Shown here: positions 54,828 through 63,004 of the stretch, piece by piece
Position numbering within the stretch: position 1 is the stretch's first letter
How the letters are laid out: every line of letters starts with the position of its first letter
Source of the DNA: Pacificibacter maritimus
GTDB lineage: Bacteria > Pseudomonadota > Alphaproteobacteria > Rhodobacterales > Rhodobacteraceae
Direction: 5' to 3'
Length of the DNA: 64,000 nt
NCBI RefSeq assembly: GCF_003814915.1
Contig: NZ_RKQK01000003.1
Coordinates: 62,001-126,000 of the forward strand
Program-made: the position numbers and the translations under genes
Notes under the pieces: model-generated
Seen by the model: only the letters and a program-made list of their open reading frames with translations
Told to the model about the DNA's origin: nothing
The model's database searches: none

Positions 54828-56134
54828 TCACGAACCTTTTCTATAATTAATTCAGGCAATTTGGGCACTGTGTCGCCAATTGTGATGGCCTGTAATATGG
54901 CCGCTTCGGCGCGATCTGCTGCCTCTGGGCTTCGCGCATGCAAGGTCGCAATTAAAGTGTCTGGCGTCATGTGATCACCCAGTCGACAAATGTTGGACAG
55001 GCCAACAGCGGGATCAATTTTATCCGCCGCCTGCGCGCGCCCTCCCCCCAAATCGACGACAACATTGCCCAAGGCGCGCCCATCGAACTGCGAAATAAAG
55101 CCCGATGACTGCGCAGTGATATCGCGGACAACAGGGGCAGACGGCAAGCGATCGCGCCAATGGTCAACGAAGTCCGCAGGCCCCCCTAATTCGGTGATCA
55201 TACATCCGAAACGTTCCGCAGCAGATCCATCAACCAAGGTATCGCGCACAGCCATTTGTGCGACCTCGATAGTGTCAGATAAGCCGCTTAACACCAGCAA
55301 CTCCGCGCCCAACGCGCAGGTGAGATCACATAGATCATTATCAACTTCGCCAGAGGTCAATGCCTGCATGACTTCGTTAATTTCCAATGCATTGCCCATC
55401 GCAGCGCAGCAAGGTTGATTCATATCTGTGATCAATGCTGTGGTTTTGCAGCCTGCTCCATTGGCCGTGCGCACAAGACTTTGGGCGAGAGTTTTGGCCG
55501 CGTCATGTGTCGCCATGAACGCGCCTGAGCCACATTTGACATCCAGCACCAACCCTTCCAACCCTGCCGCCAGTTTTTTGGACAGGATCGAAGCTGTAAT
55601 CAGATCAATGCTTTCAACGGTTCCCGTCACATCACGAATTGCGTAAAGCCGTTTATCAGCTGGCGCTATTTGCGCAGAAGACGACACAATCGCGCAACCG
55701 ACTTTGCTGACGATATCGCGAAATTTCGTTTCGGACACATCAGTTTTGACCCCCACGATGGAATCTAACTTGTCCAAGGTGCCGCCAGTGTGCCCCAAGC
55801 CTCGCCCTGAGATCATCGGAACATAAGCACCTAAGGCTGCCAATGCGGGCGCAAGCAAAAGGGACACACAATCGCCTATCCCGCCCGTGGAATGTTTATC
55901 GATCACTGGGGCGGGGCAATCCCATTGCATCACATCACCGCTGTCGCGCATTGCTAAAGTCAAGGCTACACGTTCGGGATCGGACATACCATTGAGCAAA
56001 GCGGCCATAGCAAAAGCACCAGCTTGGGCATCGCTTACAGCCCCCGAAGCCAGCCCTGTGGCGACAAACCGAAGTTCATCATCGTGCAGCATCTCGCGCC
56101 TGCGCAGCTTAGAAATGATCGTGGCCACGCGCAT
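54824..56134 (-). CDS. deoA: thymidine phosphorylase
   Basis: A 436-residue pyrimidine-nucleoside phosphorylase. The phosphate-binding KHSTGGIGD (~81-89) and the GRGLGHTGGTLDKL signature (~110-123) are present. It releases thymine and deoxyribose-1-phosphate, which DeoB processes. 2 nt after cdd. Confidence 0.95.
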   Translation of the reverse strand: MRVATIISKLRRREMLHDDELRFVATGLASGAVSDAQAGAFAMAALLNGMSDPERVALTLAMRDSGDVMQWDCPAPVIDKHSTGGIGDCVSLLLAPALAALGAYVPMISGRGLGHTGGTLDKLDSIVGVKTDVSETKFRDIVSKVGCAIVSSSAQIAPADKRLYAIRDVTGTVESIDLITASILSKKLAAGLEGLVLDVKCGSGAFMATHDAAKTLAQSLVRTANGAGCKTTALITDMNQPCCAAMGNALEINEVMQALTSGEVDNDLCDLTCALGAELLVLSGLSDTIEVAQMAVRDTLVDGSAAERFGCMITELGGPADFVDHWRDRLPSAPVVRDITAQSSGFISQFDGRALGNVVVDLGGGRAQAADKIDPAVGLSNICRLGDHMTPDTLIATLHARSPEAADRAEAAILQAITIGDTVPKLPELIIEKVRE

Positions 56135-56136
56135 GA

Positions 56137-56526
56137 TTACATATCCAATTGATCTTGCGTGAAGGCGCCAGGCAAGAGTTCGGCGACGGTCATCTGTAAT
56201 TCGGTTCCTGCCAAATTGGTCATGGTCACGACCACATCGGGCCCTGCAAATTCACGTAACTTTTGGCGGCACCCACCGCAGGGCTGTACGGGTGTTGGGG
56301 CATCCGCGATCACAGCAACTTCTATGATCTGCGTTTCGCCTGCTGCAATCATCGCGGCAATGGCCCCTGCTTCGGCGCAGGTGCCTTCGGGATAGGCCGC
56401 GTTTTCTACGTTAACGCCGACGAATACATCCCCAGAGGCGCTGCGCACTGCCGCGCCCACTTTGAAATTTGAATAGGGAGCATAGGCTTTTTCGCGAATA
56501 TCGCGGGCTGCTGCGAGAAGGGACAT
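56137..56526 (-). CDS. cdd: cytidine deaminase
   Basis: A 129-residue tetrameric-type cytidine deaminase. The catalytic CAEAGAI motif (Cys, Glu) and PCGGC (two Cys) supply the zinc ligands, and the N-terminal YAPYSNFKVGAAV is typical. First gene of the cdd-deoA-deoB-add-upp operon; the ATG at 56526 is chosen to fit the family start. Products feed deoA and upp. Confidence 0.95.
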   Translation of the reverse strand: MSLLAAARDIREKAYAPYSNFKVGAAVRSASGDVFVGVNVENAAYPEGTCAEAGAIAAMIAAGETQIIEVAVIADAPTPVQPCGGCRQKLREFAGPDVVVTMTNLAGTELQMTVAELLPGAFTQDQLDM

Positions 56527-56626
56527 ACTGTGCCTCGTAAATTTGACTATTTGGTCTAGAGTGCGCTGCAGGTCGCGCGGATGCAAGTCCGTTACAAGTA
56601 TCTGCTACGCTTTCTTGGCCGATTGC

Positions 56627-56774
56627 GCGAGATTTCGTAAATTGCGCATAACGTTTGCGCTAACATGGATCAAAACCAACCGTAAGGGCTTGATTGACCG
56701 CCCATCACGGGCGTAAGGGCTTGTCAACGACGTGAGCAGATTGCTCGGTGTCAAATTTAGTTTAACGCTAAACT
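56627..56774. promoter_or_regulatory. repeat-rich leader/promoter of maeB
   Basis: In the 265-nt cdd-maeB divergent region: three TTGCGC elements between 56627 and 56660; a direct repeat CGTAAGGGCTTG at 56681-56692 and 56712-56723 (31-bp spacing, about three helical turns); and a perfect inverted repeat AGTTTA-ACGC-TAAACT at 56759-56774, which ends 7 nt before the GGAGG ribosome site of maeB. These look like binding sites for at least one regulator, identity unknown. Confidence 0.5.
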
Positions 56775-56791
56775 ACCTAGTGGAGGTCACG

Positions 56792-59074
56792 ATGACAGAA
56801 GACGCACGCAAAGAAGCCCTACGCAAAGCGGCACTGGATTATCATGAATTTCCGAAACCAGGAAAGCTGGAAATTCGCGCAACCAAGCCTTTAGCGAATG
56901 GCCGCGATTTATCACGCGCTTACAGTCCGGGCGTGGCCGAAGCTTGCCTTGAAATCAAGGCCGATCCCAGCACGGCAAGTCGTTATACATCGCGTGGCAA
57001 CTTGGTTGCTGTGGTGTCAAACGGCACGGCTGTTTTGGGCCTCGGCAATATTGGTGCAGCAGCGTCAAAACCTGTGATGGAAGGTAAGGCGGTTCTGTTT
57101 AAAAAGTTCGCCAATATCGACTGTTTCGATATTGAAGTCGACGAAACGGACCCTGAAAAGCTGGCTGATATCGTCTGCGCGCTTGAACCGACCTTTGGCG
57201 CCATCAATCTGGAAGACATAAAAGCACCTGACTGCTTTATCGTTGAACAATTGTGCCGCGAGCGCATGAACATCCCCGTATTTCATGACGACCAGCATGG
57301 CACAGCGATTGTTGTGGGCGCTGCGGCGACCAATGCGCTGAAAGTTCAAAACAAAAAATTCGAAGACATCAAAGTGGTGTCGACAGGCGGCGGCGCTGCA
57401 GGCATTGCCTGTTTGAACATGCTATTGAAACTGGGCGTCAAACGCGAAAACGTTTGGCTATGCGACATTGAGGGACTGGTCTACGAAGGCCGCACATCTG
57501 AAATGACGCCACAAAAAGCCGAATATGCGCAAAAAAGCGACCTACGCACTTTGGATGACGTTATTGGCGATGCGGATTTATTCTTAGGTCTCTCAGGTCC
57601 GGGTGTTTTGAAACCCGAAATGGTCAAGAAAATGGCGAAAGCGCCGATCATCTTTGCTTTGGCCAATCCAAATCCCGAAATTGATCCTACAGATTTGGCC
57701 AAAGTGGCGCCAGACGCGATTATCGCCACGGGCCGTTCGGATTACCCGAACCAAGTGAACAATGTTTTGTGTTTCCCGTTCATTTTCCGCGGCGCACTTG
57801 ATGTCGGTGCGACAGAAATCAACGACGACATGAAAATCGCCTGTATCGAAGGGATCGCGGCGCTCGCGCGCGCCACAACATCGGCAGAAGCGGCTGAGGC
57901 TTATCGCGATGAGCGCATGACATTTGGGCCAGAATATTTAATTCCAAAACCTTTCGATCCGCGCTTGATGGGGGTTGTCGCCACCGCTGTTGCGCGTGCC
58001 GCGATGGAAAGCGGCGTGGCCACAAAACCACTCGCCGATATTGATGCTTATAAAGCTGGCTTGGATCATTCCGTTTTCAAATCATCCATGATCATGCGTC
58101 CTGTTTTTGCGGCCGCATCCCAAGCAGAACGCCGCATCGTTTTGACCGAAGGCGAAGACGAACGCGTGCTGCGCGCTGCCAGTGCGATGATCGAAGAAAC
58201 CACCGACAAACCGATCTTGATTGGTCGCCCCGAAGTCGTTGCCATGCGCGCAGAGCGTGCAGGGTTGAAAATTCGTCCTGGGGTCGATTTTGAAATCGTA
58301 AACCCTGAAAGTGACACGCGCTACAAGCAATACTGGCAAGCCTATCACAACATCATGCAGCGCCGAGGTGTGACACCTGATTTGGCAAAGGCCATTTTGC
58401 GCACCAACACCACAGCCATTGGCGCCATCATGGTCCAGCAGGATCACGCAGATAGCATGATCTGCGGCACATTCGGCCAGTACCTGTGGCACCTCAAATA
58501 CATCAACGAAATATTGGGAACGAAAGACCTGCATTCCGTTGGCGCTTTGTCTTTGATGATTTTGGAAGACGGGCCTTTGTTTATCGCCGACACGCATGTG
58601 CACCCAGAACCGACACCTCAGCAGATCGCGGAAACTGTGATCGCAACTGCACGACACGTGCGCCGTTTTGGGACGCAGCCGAATATCGCGCTGTGTTCGC
58701 ATTCTCAGTTCGGCAATCTAGACTGCGACACGGGGCGTAAAATGCGCGCGGCGTTAGAGATTTTGGACTCTGAGCCACGTGATTTTGCCTATGAGGGCGA
58801 AATGCACATTGATGCGGCGCTCGATCCAGAATTGCGCAGTCGCATTTTCCCTGCCTCCCGCATGACCGAGCCTGCGAATGCGCTGGTCTTTGCCAATGCA
58901 GATGCGGCATCGGGGGTGCGCAACATCTTGAAAGCCAAAGGCGGCGGTCTTGAAGTTGGGCCGATCTTGATGGGTATGGGCAACCGTGCGCATGTTGTGA
59001 CATCGTCGATAACTGCACGCGGGCTGCTGAACATGTCAGCGATCGCAGGCACACCTGTGTCACATTACGGATAG
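56792..59074 (+). CDS. maeB: NADP-dependent malic enzyme, phosphotransacetylase-like C-terminus
   Basis: A 760-residue MaeB. The N-terminal malic enzyme part (~1-430) has [33 protein letters not shown] and [16 protein letters not shown] (NADP site); the C-terminal ~330 residues match a phosphate acetyltransferase domain ([35 protein letters not shown]) that in this family is usually regulatory. It makes pyruvate, CO2 and NADPH from malate. The start at 56792 has GGAGG upstream; an upstream GTG would add 20 residues and pass through the palindrome. Confidence 0.95.
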   Translation: MTEDARKEALRKAALDYHEFPKPGKLEIRATKPLANGRDLSRAYSPGVAEACLEIKADPSTASRYTSRGNLVAVVSNGTAVLGLGNIGAAASKPVMEGKAVLFKKFANIDCFDIEVDETDPEKLADIVCALEPTFGAINLEDIKAPDCFIVEQLCRERMNIPVFHDDQHGTAIVVGAAATNALKVQNKKFEDIKVVSTGGGAAGIACLNMLLKLGVKRENVWLCDIEGLVYEGRTSEMTPQKAEYAQKSDLRTLDDVIGDADLFLGLSGPGVLKPEMVKKMAKAPIIFALANPNPEIDPTDLAKVAPDAIIATGRSDYPNQVNNVLCFPFIFRGALDVGATEINDDMKIACIEGIAALARATTSAEAAEAYRDERMTFGPEYLIPKPFDPRLMGVVATAVARAAMESGVATKPLADIDAYKAGLDHSVFKSSMIMRPVFAAASQAERRIVLTEGEDERVLRAASAMIEETTDKPILIGRPEVVAMRAERAGLKIRPGVDFEIVNPESDTRYKQYWQAYHNIMQRRGVTPDLAKAILRTNTTAIGAIMVQQDHADSMICGTFGQYLWHLKYINEILGTKDLHSVGALSLMILEDGPLFIADTHVHPEPTPQQIAETVIATARHVRRFGTQPNIALCSHSQFGNLDCDTGRKMRAALEILDSEPRDFAYEGEMHIDAALDPELRSRIFPASRMTEPANALVFANADAASGVRNILKAKGGGLEVGPILMGMGNRAHVVTSSITARGLLNMSAIAGTPVSHYG

Positions 59075-59094
59075 ACATCCGACTGCTGAAATCG

Positions 59095-59127
59095 GCTGTG
59101 CTGCGCGCGAAAACTGCGCAGCACAGC
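59095..59127 (+). other. strong hairpin after maeB, no T-run
   Basis: GCTGTGCTGCGC (59095-59106) and GCGCAGCACAGC (59116-59127) are perfect 12-bp complements with a 9-nt loop. No T-run follows, so it is a 3' stability element or a factor-dependent end rather than a textbook terminator. Confidence 0.6.
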
Positions 59128-59196
59128 AAGACCTGCTTGAACAGTCTGCCCAGCAGCATCTGATGATGCGCAAGCCAATCCCGAAAATTGCAGCAT

Positions 59197-59238
59197 CTTG
59201 CAAATTTTGCAAACGGCGCCCTTTCACAAGTTTGCAAA
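59197..59238. promoter_or_regulatory. TTTGCAAA repeats upstream of prpE
   Basis: CTTGCAAA (59197-59204), TTTGCAAA (59206-59213) and TTTGCAAA (59231-59238) lie ~180 nt upstream of prpE. Paired TTTGCAAA is the site of ScfR-family regulators (PccR of Rhodobacter sphaeroides) that control propionyl-CoA genes, so these fit a short-chain acyl-CoA-responsive promoter. The spacing differs from the published one, so assignment is tentative. I see no gene in the 341-nt region 59075-59415. Confidence 0.5.
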
Positions 59239-59415
59239 ATATTTATCGCAGTGCACTTTGTTTTTGCTAGGCTTGATCAGGAATTTTGCGCAGATCTGAG
59301 ATTTGGTCCCTGAGGAGGCCTGTGATGCCCGTTTCATCCAGAGTGATGAAGTTTGGTATCCTTGTAGCCAATCTGATGAGCGCGCAAAATTTGCGCCACA
59401 GGGAGGAATCAAGAG

Positions 59416-61320
59416 ATGGCCAAAACGGGCGATTACGCAAAGACCTATGCCGAATGGCAAGCGGACCCTGAAAAATTTTGGATGGCCGCATCAGACCAAA
59501 TCCACTGGTATAAAAAGCCTTCCAAAGCTCTGTTTGATGATAAGGCCCCCTTTTATGAATGGTTCTCCGATGGGCTCACCAACACCTGCTACAATGCTGT
59601 AGATCGCCATGTCGACAATGGGCGAGGCGCACAGGCTGCATTGATCTATGACAGCCCAATGACCCAATCCTGCGAGACAGTTACTTATAGCGAATTGCAA
59701 AGCCGCGTGGCCAGTTTAGCTGGCGCATTGCGCAGCAAGGGCGTCACAAAAGGCGATCGGGTCATCATCTACATGCCAATGATACCACAAGCCCTAGAAG
59801 CAATGCTGGCTTGTGCGCGTCTTGGCGCTGTGCATTCCGTGGTCTTCGGTGGGTTCGCTGCAAATGAACTGGCGGTCCGCATAGATGACGCTGCCCCCAA
59901 GGCAATCATAGCGGCCTCTTGCGGGTTGGAACCCAATCGTGTGATCGCCTATAAACCCCTTGTGGATGAAGCCATCGCACTGGCACAGCACAAACCAGAA
60001 TTTACCATAATGTTTCAACGCGACACGCTGAAAGCCGATCTGCGTCAAGGTTACGACTTTGATTGGCAATTGCTTAAAGATGAAACCCCAGACGCAGAAT
60101 GTGTCCCCGTTGAGGGCAACCACCCCGCTTACATTCTATACACCTCAGGCACCACAGGCGCTCCAAAAGGCGTGATTCGTCATACGGGCGGTCAGCTTGT
60201 TGCGCTGAATTGGACCATGAAAAACATCTACAATGTTGATGCAGGCGATGTGTTTTGGGCCGCTTCCGATGTGGGTTGGGTCGTTGGCCATTCCTATATT
60301 TGTTACGGGCCCTTGATTCACGGCAACACATCCATCGTCTTTGAAGGCAAGCCCATCGGCACGCCTGATGCGGGCACATTCTGGCGCGTTGTGCGGGATC
60401 ACAAGGTGAAAGTCTTGTTCACAGCCCCCACCGCATTCAGAGCGATCAAACGCGAAGACCCCAAAGGCGCGCTGATAAAAGATTATGATATCAGCAGCCT
60501 CAAAGCCCTATTTTTGGCGGGCGAACGCGCTGACCCTGACACAATTGAATGGGCGCAAGATCGTTTGAACATTCCAGTGATCGACCATTGGTGGCAGACG
60601 GAAACAGGCTGGGGGATCGCTGCAAACCCGCTTGGCATTGAACCCTTGCCCGTTAAGATAGGATCGCCTTCTGTCGCGATGCCAGGGTATGACATCCGCA
60701 TATTAGACGAAGCAGGTCATGAAGTGCCTGCCGGAGAATTGGGCGCCATCGCGATAAAGCTCCCTTTGCCGCCGGGTACATTTCCAAATTTATGGAAGTC
60801 GGAAAATCGCTTTAAATCAAGCTACTTAGATCACTTTCCAGGCTACTATGAAACGGGTGATGCGGGGATCAAAGATGCCGATGGCTATCTCTACATCATG
60901 GCGCGTACGGATGATGTGATCAACGTCGCAGGCCACAGATTGTCAACGGGCGCCATGGAAGAGGTGCTCAGCGCGCACCCTGATGTTGCCGAATGCGCAG
61001 TCATCGGCGTCAGCGATCCTATCAAAGGCCAAGTGCCCCTCGGATTGATGTGTTTGAATGCAGGCACCACGCGCGCGCATGAGGATATCGTACAAGATGT
61101 TATTCGCGATGTGCGCACCAAAATCGGCCCCGTTGCCGCATTCAAATGCGCATGTATCGTAAAACGCTTGCCCAAAACGCGTTCGGGTAAAATCTTGCGC
61201 GCAACCATGGTTAAAATCGCTGATTGTTCTGATTTCAAAGTGCCTGCCACCATAGATGATCCCGCCGTCTTGGATCAAATTGCACAAGCCTTGGGCGACC
61301 TTGGATACGCAAAAAACTAA
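59416..61320 (+). CDS. prpE: propionyl-CoA synthetase-type acyl-CoA synthetase
   Basis: A 634-residue AMP-forming ligase. The N-terminal KTYAEWQADPEKFWMAASDQIHW pattern, P-loop YTSGTTGAPKG (~240), HWWQTETGWG (~393) and the catalytic lysine motif LPKTRSGKILRATM (~589) are present. The acetyl/propionyl-CoA synthetase subfamily is clear and the PrpE subtype fits the N-terminus. It converts propionate (e.g. from DMSP or odd-chain acids) to propionyl-CoA. GGAGG precedes the ATG at 59416. Confidence 0.9.
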   Translation: MAKTGDYAKTYAEWQADPEKFWMAASDQIHWYKKPSKALFDDKAPFYEWFSDGLTNTCYNAVDRHVDNGRGAQAALIYDSPMTQSCETVTYSELQSRVASLAGALRSKGVTKGDRVIIYMPMIPQALEAMLACARLGAVHSVVFGGFAANELAVRIDDAAPKAIIAASCGLEPNRVIAYKPLVDEAIALAQHKPEFTIMFQRDTLKADLRQGYDFDWQLLKDETPDAECVPVEGNHPAYILYTSGTTGAPKGVIRHTGGQLVALNWTMKNIYNVDAGDVFWAASDVGWVVGHSYICYGPLIHGNTSIVFEGKPIGTPDAGTFWRVVRDHKVKVLFTAPTAFRAIKREDPKGALIKDYDISSLKALFLAGERADPDTIEWAQDRLNIPVIDHWWQTETGWGIAANPLGIEPLPVKIGSPSVAMPGYDIRILDEAGHEVPAGELGAIAIKLPLPPGTFPNLWKSENRFKSSYLDHFPGYYETGDAGIKDADGYLYIMARTDDVINVAGHRLSTGAMEEVLSAHPDVAECAVIGVSDPIKGQVPLGLMCLNAGTTRAHEDIVQDVIRDVRTKIGPVAAFKCACIVKRLPKTRSGKILRATMVKIADCSDFKVPATIDDPAVLDQIAQALGDLGYAKN

Positions 61321-61444
61321 ATTTTTATCTACTAAAGCCTTTTTTGCCATCACATAATGGTTAAAAAAGTCTTAATAGTATGCAGTCCAAAGCGATTGTT
61401 AGTAGTGTAGAATTTTACCAAGGGCGGCTGAGTGCCTGCAAGAT

Positions 61445-62998
61445 ATGCAGCGCACGGCTGGATGTGGAACAGTGAAAAAAAGGGGGAAGCAGAGTGCAAC
61501 ATCAAACACTGTTACCTCACAGGAGGCAGCGGCAGTTTCGTTTCTAGCCCATGATATACGCGAAGTTTTCGCAGAATTGTCAGTGGGTATCGAAACAATC
61601 GCATATGGCTCTGTCGACCCGGCATCCCGTACAGACGCTCGAAGACTGACGGCTGCAACAAGCCACTTAGGGCGACTTATTAACGAAGCTTTGTCCATGG
61701 CGGCTGGGCATGATGCCGCGCTTGCTGGGATTACGGCTGATACTAACGTGCGTACATTCTTGCAGCTTTTGACACAACGATGGGCCTATTTGGTTGCGGC
61801 CTCTGGGGTGGAATTAGACTATATCGCAGATCCAAGTCTGCCTGCATCACTTGAGATTGACATCTTGTCAGTGGAACGAATTTTATCAAACCTTGTGTCA
61901 AACGCATTGCGTCATTCCCAAACCGACAGGATCGAAATTTCAGCCACTTATGACACAGGTCAAGAACTCCGCATCGCAGTGCGTGACTGGGGCATCGGTC
62001 TCACCGAACCCCAGCTCGAAACACTTTTCGATTTTACCCTTCCCCAATCCACAGACCTTGGCAAAGCTGAATCAGGCTACGGTTTGCGGATCGCGCATGA
62101 CCTCACCCGCCGTTTGGGCGGCGAAATTGCAGTCTCGAACGCAGCGCCACAGGGGGCTTGCTTTTCAGTCAGTCTGCCCGCGCGCGTGCCCCCCCCTGAG
62201 ACGCAGCTGGATCGTTTCACAGACATAAAGTCGATGCTGAATGGTCTAAGCGCATTGATCGTCGATGATGCGACATCCCATCGTTTAGCCTTGCGTTTGC
62301 AACTGGAAGCCGCAGGAATGATCGTAGACGAAGCAGACAGCGCCTTTTCAGCACTCGCGTTGCTTGAGCGGACCACATTTGACGTGATTCTTTTGGACAT
62401 CGAAATGCCCGTTTTTTCTGGCTTGGACTTGCTGCGCGAACTGCATAAAAAATCCTCTCCCACACCGCCCGTTATTGGCGTCACCGCCCATGCTTTTGAA
62501 GCCAATCATCTTGCCATCACACAAGCTGGAGCAAAGGCGGTTTTAAACAAGCCCGCAACGAACCAACAGGTATTGTATCCAAAGCTTTTGAAGGCTTTAG
62601 GCCTGAATTTGATGCAGCCCGTCGAGCAACCTGATATCGCAAATGGAAAAACAGTCCTGCATAATTTTGAGCGAATGATCGACAGTCTTCCGCGTGATGC
62701 AAGGATGCGTTACCTTGATCATCTTGCGCAAGACTTTAAGGCATTTCTAGATCGGGCGGATCAGCTGGCACACGGTGACTTATCGCCCACAGATCGCGAC
62801 AATTTGGGCCATGCTTCCCATGCGCTTGCAGGCCTATTTGCCACCTCTTACGCGCAAGCTGCACATCGTCGCGCTTTGGAATTGGAACAAATTTCCAACA
62901 CAGCGGATGGCACACAGGTTCTTGCCCTTTTGCAAGAGCTACGCCAAGATGTTGCTCACATTATTTCAACAATCAATTTACTCAAACTTAAGAAATAG
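61445..62998 (+). CDS. soluble hybrid histidine kinase (HK-REC-Hpt)
   Basis: A 517-residue kinase with no membrane segment and no recognisable input domain. Domains in order: dimerisation/phosphoacceptor helices with FLAHDIRE and His36 (~31-95); ATPase with LSNLVSNALRHS, DWGIGL and GYGLRIAHDL (~115-250); receiver domain (~268-390) with ALIVDD and phospho-Asp318 in LLDIEMP; Hpt domain (~405-517) with HASHALAG, His459 the likely phosphoacceptor. The stop is 6 nt before the response regulator gene, so phosphate should flow His36 to Asp318 to His459 to that regulator. Cytoplasmic signal unknown. A GTG nine codons in (61472) is an alternative start. Confidence 0.88.
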   Translation: MQRTAGCGTVKKRGKQSATSNTVTSQEAAAVSFLAHDIREVFAELSVGIETIAYGSVDPASRTDARRLTAATSHLGRLINEALSMAAGHDAALAGITADTNVRTFLQLLTQRWAYLVAASGVELDYIADPSLPASLEIDILSVERILSNLVSNALRHSQTDRIEISATYDTGQELRIAVRDWGIGLTEPQLETLFDFTLPQSTDLGKAESGYGLRIAHDLTRRLGGEIAVSNAAPQGACFSVSLPARVPPPETQLDRFTDIKSMLNGLSALIVDDATSHRLALRLQLEAAGMIVDEADSAFSALALLERTTFDVILLDIEMPVFSGLDLLRELHKKSSPTPPVIGVTAHAFEANHLAITQAGAKAVLNKPATNQQVLYPKLLKALGLNLMQPVEQPDIANGKTVLHNFERMIDSLPRDARMRYLDHLAQDFKAFLDRADQLAHGDLSPTDRDNLGHASHALAGLFATSYAQAAHRRALELEQISNTADGTQVLALLQELRQDVAHIISTINLLKLKK

Positions 62999-63004
62999 GC
63001 TTGG

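Noticed and set aside
58581-59237. 218-residue minus-strand ORF
   Set aside because: Mostly antisense to maeB and passes through the 12-bp hairpin and the TTTGCAAA sites; no domain.
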